Shown: piece after piece, positions 26,804-37,021 of the stretch
Layout of the letters: each line of letters starts with the position of its first letter
Position numbering within the stretch: position 1 is the first letter of the stretch
Assembly (NCBI RefSeq): GCF_021568285.1
Contig: NZ_JAKGTQ010000002.1
Span: forward strand, 496,001-560,000
From: Rheinheimera sp. UJ63
Lineage (GTDB): Bacteria; Pseudomonadota; Gammaproteobacteria; Enterobacterales; Alteromonadaceae
Length of the DNA stretch: 64,000 bases
Direction: 5' to 3'
The notes under the pieces: generated by a model
The model's database searches: none
Told to the model about the DNA's origin: nothing
The model's input: only the letters and a program-made list of their open reading frames with translations
Program-made: the position numbers and the translations under genes

Positions 26804-29800
26804 GCGTTTCCTACCTTATGTTTGGTAAAGTCAGCCAACATCGAGCTGATGAGGCTGAGTCGATCTTTATGATCCTCTGCGGCAATACTAAAACGCAGTT
26901 TTTGCCCGCCTTCCAGTTTAAAGACGCGCGATTGGGTTTGGATCAACGTAATAATGTAACTTGGATTGACCAAGGTTTTCTCGGCGAATTCTACCACACC
27001 ACCTTTGCTATTGGCTTCTATCCGTTTAATACCCAGTGCCTGTGCTTGCAATTTTAACTCAGCAACGGCCACTAAGTTTTTCGCCGCATCGGGTAATAAT
27101 CCGAAACGGTCGATTAACTCGACCTGAACTTCATCGATCTCTTCTGGATTTTTGGCACTGGCCAGTTTTTTATAAAATGATAGCCGTAAATTGACATCAG
27201 GAATGTAGCTCTCTGGAAACAGCGCAGGCAGTTTTAAATCCATTTCAGTTTGTTGGCTGAGCATGGCTTCAAGGCTGGGTACTCGCCCAGCTTTTAAGGC
27301 TTGCACGGCTTCTTCGAGCATTTCCATATACAAACTAAAACCGACCGATTCAATTTGACCACTTTGCTCATCGCCTAATAACTCACCTGCGCCACGAATT
27401 TCTAAATCGTGCGTCGCTAAAGCAAAACCGGCACCCAAATCTTCTAAACTGGCGATGGCTTCTAAGCGTTTTTCGGCATCTTTAGATAAACGCTTGGGCG
27501 GCGGGGTCATTAAATAAGCATAGGCCTGGTGATGGGAGCGGCCAACCCGACCCCGCAATTGATGTAACTGCGCCAAGCCAAAATTATCCGCACGGTTAAT
27601 AATGATGGTATTGGCTGTGGGCACATCGATGCCGGTTTCGATAATAGTGGAGCACAGTAATACGTTAAAACGCTGATGATAAAAATCAGCCATAATTTGT
27701 TCGAGCTCGCGTTCACGTAGCTGACCATGGGCAATGGCGATATTCGCTTCAGGGATCAGCTCTTGTAAATCGGCTGCCATTTTTTCGATAGAGGCAACAT
27801 CATTGTGTAAAAAGTAGACCTGACCACCCCGTAAGATCTCGCGCATCACCGCTTCGCGTAGCAAGCCGTTTTCGTATTCGCGCACAAAGGTTTTCACGGC
27901 TAAACGCCGCGCGGGTGGGGTGGCGATAATCGACAGATCACGCATGCCCGACATAGACATATTCAGCGTACGCGGAATGGGCGTGGCGGTTAAGGTTAAA
28001 ATATCAATGTTGGCGCGTAGCGCTTTAATTTTCTCTTTTTGGCGTACACCAAAACGGTGTTCTTCATCGACAATCAACAGGCCTAAATCGTGCAGTTTAA
28101 TATCATCTTGCAGCAGTTTGTGCGTACCAATAACAATATCAACTTTACCGTTACTGACATCTTCTAAAATGGCTTTTTGGGCTTTGGGGCTAACAAAACG
28201 AGACAGCACCTCAACTCGCACCGGCCAGTTAGCAAAACGATCTTTAAAGTTTTCAAAATGTTGTTGTGCAAGTAAGGTGGTTGGTACCAACAAAGCCACT
28301 TGCTTACCGCCGTTAACCGCAACAAAAGCGGCGCGCATAGCCACTTCGGTTTTACCAAAGCCGACATCACCACACACTAAGCGGTCCATCGGTTGCGGTT
28401 GCTGCATATCCTGCAATACGGCGTTAATGGCGTCGAGCTGATCGGCTGTTTCTTCAAACGGGAAGCTGTCGGCAAAGGCCGCGTAGTCATTTTCATCCAG
28501 TTTAAAGGCATGGCCCTGATGTGCGGCACGCTGCGCATAGACATCGAGTAATTCTGCTGCAACATCACGCACCTTCTCAGCAGCCTTACGGCGGGCTTTT
28601 TCCCAAGTATCGTTACCGAGTTTGTGCAAGGGGGCATGTTCGGCATCGCTGCCTGAGTAACGACTTAACAGATGCAGTGATGACACCGGTACATACAGTT
28701 TGCTACTGCCTGCATATTCAATGGTCACAAACTCAGCACTAATGCCATTGGCATCCAACACCTGCAAGCCTTGATAGCGACCAATACCATGTTGTAAATG
28801 CACAATAGGTTGACCCAGGCTTAATTCGGCCAGATTACGAATAATGGTATCGGAAGAAATTTGCTGGCTTTTCTTACGACGCCTGCGCTGGCTAATTTTT
28901 TGCCCAAATAGCTCGTTTTCGCTGATCAGGGCCAGCGGCGGGGTGGTGTTAACGAAGGTACCTTGGTCTAGGGTTCCGACCAACACGGCAATATCTTGCT
29001 GTTGCGTTAAAAACTGCGCCAAGCTGCTGGTTTGCGGCAGATGCACGGCGGCTTTGTGCAGCAGCTGCAATAAACTTTCACGACGACCTTCACTTTCCAC
29101 TAAAAATAGCGCGCGGCCTTGCTGCTTTTTTAGCGCCGTTAAAAAGTTTAACAGGGCTTCTAACGGATTTTTCAGCTGATGATTAATATTAAGATCAGGC
29201 AGGTTAGCAATCGGCGCATTAATGTGCCCATTTTTAAGCGGTAACTCTGCACGGCTTAAACGTAACCTAGGGTAAGCTTTTAGCGCGGCAAACAGCTCAT
29301 CGGTGGCTAAATACAATTCGGTGGGTTGTAAAATGGGCCGCAGTAAATCAATGGCTCGATCTTGATAGCGACGTTTTAACTCTAGCCAAAACTGATTGGC
29401 ACTGTGCTCGATATCACCACAGGTTAAAATATGCGAGTTAGCCGGTAAGTAACTGAAAAAACTTGAGGTATCTTCAGCAAATAGCGGTAAATAATATTCA
29501 ATACCGGCCGGTAAAATACCTTGGGTGACTTGCTGATATAAGGATTCTTTTTCATTGCGAGCGGCAAAGCGTTCGCGATAACGCAAACGAAAGCGTTCAA
29601 TCGCTGCCTTGTCGGTTGGAAACTCATGTGCCGGCAAGAGCGAAATTTGTTTCACTTTATCTAAACTGCGCTGCGTGTCAGGATCAAAGGTGCGAATGGC
29701 ATCCACTTCATTATCAAAAAAGTCGATGCGATAAGGCTGCGTTGCGCCCATCGGATACAAGTCTAGTAAAGAGCCACGAACAGAGAACTCGCCATGCTCC

Positions 29801-30279
29801 ATAACTTGATCGACATGTCGATAGCCCACCGCGGCCAATTGCTGCTTAAAGGCACTTAAATCGGTTTGTTGTTGCTCGGCCAGAATAAAACTGTGTTGCT
29901 CTAAATGGGCACGACCAGCAATTTTCAATAACAAGGTACTCACCGGCACTATCACTAAGGCATGACTGAGCCGAGGCAATTGATACAGAGTGGTTAAACG
30001 CTGAGAAATAATGTCCTGATGCGGCGAAAACATATCATAGGGCAGGGTTTCCCAATCGGGCAGCGTCAGAATAGGGCATTTTGCGGGGTCAAGAAAGACC
30101 GTTAACTCTTGCTCTAAACGCATCGCTGCGGGGGTGTCTTGCACCACTAAGACACAGACGCCTTGTTGCTGTGTGACATAGCTGCTGATGGCTAGAGGTA
30201 AGGCAGCGCCAGTCAGTTGGCCCCATGCTTGCTGATCAGTAGCGCCGCGTAATTGCGGTATCGAAGGAAAAACACTCAT
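26800..30279 (-). CDS. mfd: Transcription-repair coupling factor Mfd
   Basis: DNA translocase that removes stalled RNA polymerase and recruits UvrA. It has 1159 residues, full length. The order is as expected: UvrB-like N-terminal region (about 1-340), RNA-polymerase-interaction domain near residues 480-550 (LSLGQPIVHLQHGIGRYQGL), RecG-like translocase with Walker A GDVGFGKTEVA (about residue 640) and DEEHRFG, then the TRCF domain at the C-terminus (DLKLPALFPESYIPDV). It pairs functionally with uvrB in the same window, though they are 18 kb apart. It overlaps csiV by four bases. Confidence 0.98.
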   Translation of the reverse strand: MSVFPSIPQLRGATDQQAWGQLTGAALPLAISSYVTQQQGVCVLVVQDTPAAMRLEQELTVFLDPAKCPILTLPDWETLPYDMFSPHQDIISQRLTTLYQLPRLSHALVIVPVSTLLLKIAGRAHLEQHSFILAEQQQTDLSAFKQQLAAVGYRHVDQVMEHGEFSVRGSLLDLYPMGATQPYRIDFFDNEVDAIRTFDPDTQRSLDKVKQISLLPAHEFPTDKAAIERFRLRYRERFAARNEKESLYQQVTQGILPAGIEYYLPLFAEDTSSFFSYLPANSHILTCGDIEHSANQFWLELKRRYQDRAIDLLRPILQPTELYLATDELFAALKAYPRLRLSRAELPLKNGHINAPIANLPDLNINHQLKNPLEALLNFLTALKKQQGRALFLVESEGRRESLLQLLHKAAVHLPQTSSLAQFLTQQQDIAVLVGTLDQGTFVNTTPPLALISENELFGQKISQRRRRKKSQQISSDTIIRNLAELSLGQPIVHLQHGIGRYQGLQVLDANGISAEFVTIEYAGSSKLYVPVSSLHLLSRYSGSDAEHAPLHKLGNDTWEKARRKAAEKVRDVAAELLDVYAQRAAHQGHAFKLDENDYAAFADSFPFEETADQLDAINAVLQDMQQPQPMDRLVCGDVGFGKTEVAMRAAFVAVNGGKQVALLVPTTLLAQQHFENFKDRFANWPVRVEVLSRFVSPKAQKAILEDVSNGKVDIVIGTHKLLQDDIKLHDLGLLIVDEEHRFGVRQKEKIKALRANIDILTLTATPIPRTLNMSMSGMRDLSIIATPPARRLAVKTFVREYENGLLREAVMREILRGGQVYFLHNDVASIEKMAADLQELIPEANIAIAHGQLRERELEQIMADFYHQRFNVLLCSTIIETGIDVPTANTIIINRADNFGLAQLHQLRGRVGRSHHQAYAYLMTPPPKRLSKDAEKRLEAIASLEDLGAGFALATHDLEIRGAGELLGDEQSGQIESVGFSLYMEMLEEAVQALKAGRVPSLEAMLSQQTEMDLKLPALFPESYIPDVNLRLSFYKKLASAKNPEEIDEVQVELIDRFGLLPDAAKNLVAVAELKLQAQALGIKRIEANSKGGVVEFAEKTLVNPSYIITLIQTQSRVFKLEGGQKLRFSIAAEDHKDRLSLISSMLADFTKHKVGNA

Positions 30280-30342
30280 TGAATTATAAACTCGTATCCT
30301 GATTAATCGCGTTGGCTGTTACAGTGATTTGGCGCTGCTAGT

Positions 30343-30921
30343 TCAGCGCTGCTCCGCTTTTAATTTTAATTGTCGGGCTTGCTGCTGCAAACTGGCGCGT
30401 ACTAGCAGTTCGCGATCTTCATCACGGATCAGTTTAAACACCACCTTGATCAGATAGCCATCTGTGGTTTGCTCAGCGCTTAATACTTGACCAAAACAAA
30501 AAACCGCCCCAGCATTGTCAGCAAGAAATAACTTCACTTCAACTGCTTGCAGTGCTGGCATGGCGCGATCAGTTTTAAAGGTGAGGCCAGCACCGCCGTA
30601 GCTTTGCGTATGATGGCGATACGCCGCAACATCTTGTTGTTGTAAAACGTAATGCAGCAGCAAATCGAGCTTTTTTGCTTGCTGTTGCAAGTAATTCGCT
30701 AACTCTTCGGCTAATTCACCGACGCGTTGTAACGAGCGCAGTGCATTCATATTCAGTTGGCCCACATTCCCGGCTAACAAAAAAGGCTCGGGGATGGCCG
30801 CCGTAAAGTCTGCTTCGCTTGGCAGAGGCGTACTCAGTGGTACCACATTAATGGCAATGCGATGCTCAACTTTGAAATACTGTTGAAAATCTTCGGCTAG
30901 GCTGTCCAGTTCAGAGCTCAT
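30343..30921 (-). CDS. PilZ-like domain protein
   Basis: 192-residue soluble protein. The C-terminal half (about 105-190) resembles a PilZ c-di-GMP-binding barrel (SYGGAGLTFKTDRAMPALQAVEVKLFL). The arginine pair RxxxR that holds c-di-GMP is not clear, and the DxSxxG motif reads TQSYGGAG, so binding may be weak or absent. An N-terminal helical region (about 60-95) is Leu- and Gln-rich. The ATG at 30921 has GGGGGAG upstream; a longer in-frame start 20 codons earlier has none. It is divergent from lolC and upstream of mfd. The family call is moderate. Confidence 0.58.
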   Translation of the reverse strand: MSSELDSLAEDFQQYFKVEHRIAINVVPLSTPLPSEADFTAAIPEPFLLAGNVGQLNMNALRSLQRVGELAEELANYLQQQAKKLDLLLHYVLQQQDVAAYRHHTQSYGGAGLTFKTDRAMPALQAVEVKLFLADNAGAVFCFGQVLSAEQTTDGYLIKVVFKLIRDEDRELLVRASLQQQARQLKLKAEQR

Positions 30922-31029
30922 CTGGGTTCTCCCCCGTTGGTGCTTGTCATTGCACCGAATTATCACTATTATCGGCACCACTTTTGCGCTAATTTATCAT
31001 CTAACCTAGGTAAAGTCCTGAAAATTCAC

Positions 31030-32229
31030 ATGCACCTTCCAGTCAGCCTGTTTATTGGCTTACGTTATAGCCAAAGCCGCAAGGGTAATGCCTTTATTTC
31101 GTTTATCACCCTATTTTCTGTTGCCGGTATTTTACTTGGGGTGATGGCGTTAACCATTGTCAGTTCGGTTATGAACGGCTTTGAGGCGGAATTAAAGCGT
31201 CGCATCTTAGGCGTGGTGCCCCATCTTATTGTGCAAGCGCCCCAGGGGGATACTCGCTGGCAACAACGCTTACAACAACAAGCCAAGGTGTTGGATATTA
31301 CGCCATTTCTGCAAACTGAAGCCTTAGTGCAAGCGCCTCGGCAGTTAACAGCTGTGATGCTGCAAGGCTTAACACCTGAGCAGTTACCGCAGTTTTTAAA
31401 ACAATCTTTAGCACTGGGCGATTGGCAAACATTAAGCGAGCAGCGTTATAGCATGATGCTCGGCCGCGGTTTAGCCGAACAGCTGGATGTGCATTTAGGG
31501 CAACAAATTCGGGTACTATTAGCGCAAGGTGGCAGCCATACGCCCTTAGGCTGGATGCCACGCCAGCGCTTATTTACCGTCGCCGGAATTATTGATACCG
31601 GCTCTGAAGTGGATAGTGTTATCGCGATCACGGCGCAAGAAGATTTAATGCGGTTATTGCCGGTGGCCGAGCGCACGCCGAGTTGGCGGGTCAGTTTGTT
31701 AGAGCCTTTTCAAGCGCCGTTGTTAGCCGAGCAATTATCGGCTGATACGCAGATAAGTTCAGTGCAAGATTGGCGGCAGAGCCATGGCAAATTATTTGCG
31801 GCAGTGGCCATGGAGAAAGCCATGATGTGGCTGATGTTATTGCTGATTGTCGCTGTGGCGGCCTTTAACATTGTGTCAGCTTTAGTGATGATGGTTACCG
31901 AGAAACAAGCAGAAGTGGCGATTTTAAAAACGCAAGGCATGACTGACCGCGCGCTATTTTTTGTGTTTGCTATACAAGGTTTATTTAACGGGTTGCTCGG
32001 TGCTGTGCTTGGTGTGATGGCGGGCGTGTTAGTCAGTTGGCAGCTTAATGCGTTATTAGATCTGTTCAATTTCCAAGTTGCAGGCGGTATTCAATTACCT
32101 GTGTTAATGGATGCCAGCCAAATTGCCACCATCTTCATTAGTGCTATTGGCTTAACCTTGCTCGCCGTGTTGTATCCAGCTTGGCGTGCGGTAAAAATTA
32201 ATCCGGCGGAAGTATTACGCGATGAATAA
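31030..32229 (+). CDS. lolC: Lipoprotein-releasing system permease LolC
   Basis: Inner-membrane subunit of the LolCDE transporter that extracts mature lipoproteins for LolA. It has 399 residues, like E. coli LolC. One N-terminal membrane helix (about 20-44, [20 protein letters not shown]) is followed by a large periplasmic domain and three helices at the C-terminus (about 268-300, 315-345, 365-390), the MacB/FtsX fold. An ATG at 31030 matches the family N-terminus ([20 protein letters not shown]). It overlaps lolD by eight bases. Confidence 0.93.
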   Translation: MHLPVSLFIGLRYSQSRKGNAFISFITLFSVAGILLGVMALTIVSSVMNGFEAELKRRILGVVPHLIVQAPQGDTRWQQRLQQQAKVLDITPFLQTEALVQAPRQLTAVMLQGLTPEQLPQFLKQSLALGDWQTLSEQRYSMMLGRGLAEQLDVHLGQQIRVLLAQGGSHTPLGWMPRQRLFTVAGIIDTGSEVDSVIAITAQEDLMRLLPVAERTPSWRVSLLEPFQAPLLAEQLSADTQISSVQDWRQSHGKLFAAVAMEKAMMWLMLLLIVAVAAFNIVSALVMMVTEKQAEVAILKTQGMTDRALFFVFAIQGLFNGLLGAVLGVMAGVLVSWQLNALLDLFNFQVAGGIQLPVLMDASQIATIFISAIGLTLLAVLYPAWRAVKINPAEVLRDE

Positions 32230-32902
32230 TGTTCTTGAAGCCTCTCAAATTTGTAAAAGTTACCGTGATGGCCAGCAGGTCACCGAGGTGTTGCATCAGG
32301 TTAATTTAACCATTGCCAAAGCACAAATGGTGGCCATTGTTGGCAGTTCAGGCTCGGGCAAAAGTACCTTATTGCATATTTTAGGCACTTTAGATACGCC
32401 AGACAGTGGCCATGTGCAGATCGCTGGGCAACAGATTGCTAAGCTTAGCGCCAATCAAAAAGCCAGCTTGCGTAATGAAAAACTGGGTTTTATTTATCAG
32501 TTCCACCATTTATTAATGGATTTTACGGCGGTTGAAAACGTGGCCATGCCCTTACTGATCCGTGGGCAAGCCCCTGTTGAAGCGAATGCCGCCGCCACCG
32601 CTTTGCTAAGCCGAGTGGGCTTGGCGCATCGTTTAACCCATAAGCCGTCTGAATTAAGCGGCGGCGAGCGGCAACGCGTTGCCATTGCTCGGGCATTGGT
32701 GACTAAACCCGCTCTAATTTTAGCCGATGAGCCCACCGGTAATTTAGATCAGCAAACCGCAGAGTCTATTTATCAATTGTTACGTGAGCTTAATCGTGAA
32801 TTTGCCACCAGCTTTGTGGTGGTGACCCATGATCGTGCCTTAGCGGCTCGCTTAGACAAACACTATTTGATGACAGATGGTCGTTTGGAGCCTGCGCCAT
32901 GA
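32222..32902 (+). CDS. lolD: Lipoprotein-releasing system ATPase LolD
   Basis: ABC ATPase powering LolCDE. It has 226 residues. Walker [10 protein letters not shown] (about 42-50), Q-loop region FIYQFHHLL, signature LSGGERQ (about 144-150), Walker [13 protein letters not shown] and switch His in VVTHD are all intact. The signature and the short length match LolD among the LolD/MacB/FtsE group, and its place between lolC and lolE settles it. The lolC-lolD-lolE overlaps (8 and 4 bases) imply coupled translation. Confidence 0.96.
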   Translation: MNNVLEASQICKSYRDGQQVTEVLHQVNLTIAKAQMVAIVGSSGSGKSTLLHILGTLDTPDSGHVQIAGQQIAKLSANQKASLRNEKLGFIYQFHHLLMDFTAVENVAMPLLIRGQAPVEANAAATALLSRVGLAHRLTHKPSELSGGERQRVAIARALVTKPALILADEPTGNLDQQTAESIYQLLRELNREFATSFVVVTHDRALAARLDKHYLMTDGRLEPAP

Positions 32903-34137
32903 ATGCTCTCGTTTGGCAACTGGCGCGACGTTATCGTAATACTCGCCATACCAGTGGCTTTATTCGCTTTATTTCGGCTTCATCGACCTGGGGTATTGGC
33001 TTAGGCGTGGCGATTTTAATTTTAGCGCTGTCGGTGATGAATGGTTTTGAGCAGGCACTAAAACAGCGTTTGTTGGCGGTGATCCCGCATGTTGAATTAG
33101 AGTCAGTGGAAAATAACTTACAGCAATGGCAAAGCAAGCTACCGCGCTTAAGCGCTGTAGAAGGCGTAATAGCGGGCGCACCTTATATTAAAGCCAACGG
33201 CATGCTGCGTGCGGGCAGCCAAATTAAAGCGGTACAGCTGCGCGGTATTGATTTGCAACTTGAACAGCAACTCAGTGACTTCGCCACTTACTTACAAAGC
33301 GGCAGCCTAGAGACCTTGGCGGCAGAGCAAGTTGTATTAGGCAGCGGTATTGCCGCAGCACTGGGTTTGCAGGTCGGCGATAATGTGCAATTAATGCTAC
33401 CTCGTTTTACCGATGATGGTCGTTTAGCCAGTTATTCTAATCGGGTGCTGAGTGTCAGTGCCATTATTGCGGTGGGCGGGCAACTCGATTATAGCCAAGC
33501 GTGGCTGGGTTTGGATGCATTAGCTGATTTTTTAGCTATGCCAGAAGACACTGTGCACGGTTTAGCCTTTCGTTTAGACGATATCTTTGCGGCACCGGCC
33601 ATGGCACGGCAACTTGGGCAGTTGTCGGATGATTATGTCTATCTACTCGATTGGTTTCGTAGCCAAGGCCATGTTTATCAAGATATTCAAATGGTGCGCG
33701 CCATCTTATATTTGGTGTTGTCGCTGGTGATCGCCGTGGCCTGCTTTAATATTGTCGCCACCTTGGTGATGGCTGTGCGGGAAAAAGAATCGGATATTGC
33801 CATTTTGCTGACCATGGGCATGCGACCGGCGGCATTAATTAAAACCTTTATGTTGCTAGGCTGGCTAAATGGTTTGGTTGGCACCTTAGGCGGGGCTGTT
33901 GTTGGCGTGTTACTGGCACATTACATTGAGCCGATCTTTGCTTTTGTAACCTCGACACTTGGCAAATCGTTATTAGATCCGAGCATCTACTTTATCGATT
34001 ACGTGCCGTCGTTATTGCTGTGGCAGGATGTGGTCGTTACGGTGCTGTTGGCATTGGGCTTAAGTTTATTATCGACGCTGTATCCGGCATTTCGTGCAAG
34101 TAGGGTGCAACCGGCAAACGTGCTGGGGCAACGCTAA
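32899..34137 (+). CDS. lolE: Lipoprotein-releasing system permease LolE
   Basis: Second membrane subunit of LolCDE, which takes lipoproteins from the inner membrane. It has 412 residues, close to E. coli LolE (414). The layout is as in lolC: N-terminal helix, a periplasmic domain (about 50-260), then three helices. It shares with LolC the segment [14 protein letters not shown] (about 46-59). It overlaps lolD by four bases and ends the operon. Confidence 0.94.
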   Translation: MNALVWQLARRYRNTRHTSGFIRFISASSTWGIGLGVAILILALSVMNGFEQALKQRLLAVIPHVELESVENNLQQWQSKLPRLSAVEGVIAGAPYIKANGMLRAGSQIKAVQLRGIDLQLEQQLSDFATYLQSGSLETLAAEQVVLGSGIAAALGLQVGDNVQLMLPRFTDDGRLASYSNRVLSVSAIIAVGGQLDYSQAWLGLDALADFLAMPEDTVHGLAFRLDDIFAAPAMARQLGQLSDDYVYLLDWFRSQGHVYQDIQMVRAILYLVLSLVIAVACFNIVATLVMAVREKESDIAILLTMGMRPAALIKTFMLLGWLNGLVGTLGGAVVGVLLAHYIEPIFAFVTSTLGKSLLDPSIYFIDYVPSLLLWQDVVVTVLLALGLSLLSTLYPAFRASRVQPANVLGQR

Positions 34138-34204
34138 CATCCCCCGTCGTGTTTTGTTCAAGCTTTTTAGTGACTCTCTGCCTAAAGCAACGCTAATTAA
34201 GCCA

Positions 34205-34738
34205 TTAGTTTTGTTTTAGGCGATTTTTATGCCGTAACAAGCGCGCGAGCTTTTCTTTCTTTACCGATAAACGCCATAACCAGTCAATGGCAAAATAGCC
34301 AACAATGCTGGCGGTAATGCCCATTAATAAACAGCCGGTCAGTAAAGGTTTGCCGATGGTTTGCATGCTATGCCACAACCAGCCGAGCGAAGCTTCAAAA
34401 GCAAAGGGCTCTGCAGGCGCTTTAAGTACCACACTGCCAATTAAATAACTGAGATACAGCATCACCGGCATGGTGAGCGGGTTTGAAATCCACACTAACG
34501 CCACACTTAACGGTAAGTTAACGCGTAAAGGCACGGCCATCAGCGCCGAGAATAGCATCTGAAAAGGGAAGGGCATCCAGGCCCAAAAAAGACCAACAGC
34601 AAAAGCGCCGCGCGCAGAGCGGCGGTTTAAGTGCCATAAATTACCATCGTGCAGCATCGAACCGAACAGATTTAATAACTTCATCTGCTTGATTTTTTCT
34701 GGAGATGGTAAATATTTCTTAATAGTCTTCTTTGGCAT
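34205..34738 (-). CDS. DUF2062 family membrane protein
   Basis: 177-residue inner-membrane protein of unknown function. It has the DUF2062 pattern: basic N-terminus, RRSARGAFAVGLFWAWMPFPFQM (about 40-62), then VWISNPLTMPVMLYLSYLIG (about 83-102) and a C-terminal helix with a basic tail. Three or four membrane segments. It lies between lolE and comEC, as in many gammaproteobacteria, and is transcribed the other way. Its start lies only 25 bases from the comEC start, so at least one of the two promoters must lie inside the other gene. Confidence 0.83.
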   Translation of the reverse strand: MPKKTIKKYLPSPEKIKQMKLLNLFGSMLHDGNLWHLNRRSARGAFAVGLFWAWMPFPFQMLFSALMAVPLRVNLPLSVALVWISNPLTMPVMLYLSYLIGSVVLKAPAEPFAFEASLGWLWHSMQTIGKPLLTGCLLMGITASIVGYFAIDWLWRLSVKKEKLARLLRHKNRLKQN

Positions 34739-34763
34739 TACAACCTATTTACGAAAAGTAAAC

Positions 34764-36986
34764 ATGCAACACTTTTGCACAGGTGTATTAGCTGGCTGCC
34801 TATTGTCGTTATTTTTACCGCTTCCGCCAGCTTTTTTTCAATATATTTTTCTAGCGGCTTTTCTAGTCAGCTGCCGCTTTCGGCTGTTTTTTTTAGCCGG
34901 TTGCAGCGCGTTTATAGTCAGTTGGCATTGGCAGTTATCTGCATACTGGCAGGCACAGAATACGTTGTTAAACTCAGCAAGCAGCTATCATGATGTGCGG
35001 ATCGTCAGTTGGACCGATCACGGCACTGGTGATTTGACAGTGAAACTGCAACTACAGCAAAGCTCATATGATCAGTATCTGCTCTCTGTGCGCTGGCGAC
35101 AAGCCCCAAGCCTCGAAAATAATCAACTTTGGCGTTTACCGTTAAAATTGCGACCAGTAGCACAGAGTTGGACTCCACAGTCTCGGCCTCGTTCGCTGCA
35201 AGCCTTATTGCAAGGTGTGATTGGCGAGGGATATGTATTGCCAGAGCAGCCGGTGATCTTATTACAGGCCCCTGTTTCAGCCAGAGAAACCATCATTACC
35301 CAGCTAAAAACGTCGACTGCATCCCTTAGCAGTGCGCCACTGCTGTTAGCGTTAACAGTAGCAGAGCGACAATTTGATGCGCAATTGTGGCAAGGGATCC
35401 GGCACAGTGGCTTGGGACATATTTTAACTATCTCGGGTTTACACCTTGGCTTGGTCTATGGTTGGAGCCTGTTGTTATTTAGCGGGGTGCTACGCCTTAG
35501 CCCCTGGCGCTTTAAAGTGGAGCTGGCTTTATTACTCAGTTTGTTACCGGTCTTAGGCTATGGCTGGTTGGCTGGTTTTACCATCCCAACATTACGCGCG
35601 GCGGTGGCATTGGCTATTTTTGTGCTGAGCCGATTATTACTGCGCCCCTTAGCCAAGCATCAAGCGTGGTTGCTGTTATTGGCATTATTGCTCTTGACCA
35701 ATCCGTTGTGGTTACTCAGTTATAGTTTTTGGTTGTCGATGTTAGCCGTAGGCTGCATTGTGTTACTGCTATGGTGCTTAGCCCCTGCAGCGCCACAGCG
35801 CTGGGCAAAATTACGTTACTGGTTGCTGTTTCAATTAGCATTAACCTTGTTAATGTCATTTATTAGCATGGCTTTTTTCTCGGGTGTGAGTGTCTTATCC
35901 ATTCTCTCTAATCTGTTGTTTGTCCCTTGGTGTTCGTTGCTCGCGATCCCGTTTTTATTGATCACGGTCTGTTGGAGCTTGGCGGGCTTGCCTTATGTTC
36001 AATGGCTTTGGCAGTTAACCGATGCGTTGTTTATTCCCTTAATGACATGGTTAGAGTGGAGTGCCTCTCAAGCAGTGTGGTGGAGTTTACCTAAGCTTTC
36101 CCCCCTGACGGCGTTATTACTGGCCGGGGCTTTAGCATTGCTGCTAGCCTGCCGTGTAAAGGGCTCTCTGTGGCTGTTATGGCTTACTGTGGTGGTATTA
36201 ATGGTCTATTTGCCGGTGAATGTTCACCCGCAATTACAGCTAATCGATAGCGGGCAGCGCACGGTATTATTATTACAGCAACCTCATAATGCCATCTTAT
36301 ATTTAGATGCCCCTGCGACACAGCTGGAAGGGCTGGTTCGCCAGCAGGTATTACCTTTGTTACAGCAACAACGGTTGCGGCAATTGGGGCCGGTCATTAT
36401 ACCGGCACTTGAGCGAGAAATGGCGCCGGCAGTGGCGTTAATTCAACAAGCTTATCCAATGGCAAAATTTTACAGTGCGGTAGCGACATTACCAGAAGTG
36501 CAGACCTGTAGTCAGTTAGTTGCAGCTTATCCTGACATTGGCTTTCGGCATTGGTTGTTAGCTAAAACCGATCCCTGTGTGCTCAGTGTTAATATGGCAG
36601 GCTGGCAATTGTTGTTGCCGGGTAAGTTGCAACAGGCTCAAGAGCGGGCATTATTGCAGCAGTATGCTGATTTAACCGCAGATATTTATTTACTGGCAGA
36701 TTATGGGCGCGCTAACGCTAATTCATTAGCTTTTTTACAAGCTTTAGTGCCACGGCAATTGCTATTAGCGGCCAACGCACAAGGGCCCTATACTTATCCA
36801 CAAGCTGCCGTGCAACAACGGATTAACTTATTGAATTTACCGCTGTATCATACTGGGTTACAAGGCAGCTTGCAGATTGAATTTACGGCTGAAAAACTGC
36901 GCATTCGCCAAGAAAATAGAGAAAAACACTACCCTTGGGCAGAAAAGCCGACAGCAATAGCTGAAACCTCTGCCTCAACACGTTAG
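34764..36986 (+). CDS. comEC: DNA-uptake channel ComEC/Rec2 with degenerate hydrolase-like tail
   Basis: Membrane channel that takes single-stranded DNA across the inner membrane in natural transformation. It has 740 residues from the ATG at 34764. The central competence domain has the signature ISGLHLGL (about 222-229), followed by many membrane segments up to about residue 490. The C-terminal metallo-beta-lactamase-like region starts at VHPQLQLIDSGQRTVLLLQ (about 492-510) but has no HxHxDH motif and no SxHG-like second motif. The corresponding segments read IIPALEREMAPAVAL and LLADYGRANANS. The nuclease activity proposed for that domain is therefore probably lost. It is followed 35 bases later by msbA. 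The long start 25 codons upstream is unlikely. Confidence 0.88.
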   Translation: MQHFCTGVLAGCLLSLFLPLPPAFFQYIFLAAFLVSCRFRLFFLAGCSAFIVSWHWQLSAYWQAQNTLLNSASSYHDVRIVSWTDHGTGDLTVKLQLQQSSYDQYLLSVRWRQAPSLENNQLWRLPLKLRPVAQSWTPQSRPRSLQALLQGVIGEGYVLPEQPVILLQAPVSARETIITQLKTSTASLSSAPLLLALTVAERQFDAQLWQGIRHSGLGHILTISGLHLGLVYGWSLLLFSGVLRLSPWRFKVELALLLSLLPVLGYGWLAGFTIPTLRAAVALAIFVLSRLLLRPLAKHQAWLLLLALLLLTNPLWLLSYSFWLSMLAVGCIVLLLWCLAPAAPQRWAKLRYWLLFQLALTLLMSFISMAFFSGVSVLSILSNLLFVPWCSLLAIPFLLITVCWSLAGLPYVQWLWQLTDALFIPLMTWLEWSASQAVWWSLPKLSPLTALLLAGALALLLACRVKGSLWLLWLTVVVLMVYLPVNVHPQLQLIDSGQRTVLLLQQPHNAILYLDAPATQLEGLVRQQVLPLLQQQRLRQLGPVIIPALEREMAPAVALIQQAYPMAKFYSAVATLPEVQTCSQLVAAYPDIGFRHWLLAKTDPCVLSVNMAGWQLLLPGKLQQAQERALLQQYADLTADIYLLADYGRANANSLAFLQALVPRQLLLAANAQGPYTYPQAAVQQRINLLNLPLYHTGLQGSLQIEFTAEKLRIRQENREKHYPWAEKPTAIAETSASTR

Positions 36987-37021
36987 AATAGCCAGATGAT
37001 AACGATAAAAGGTTTAGAATT

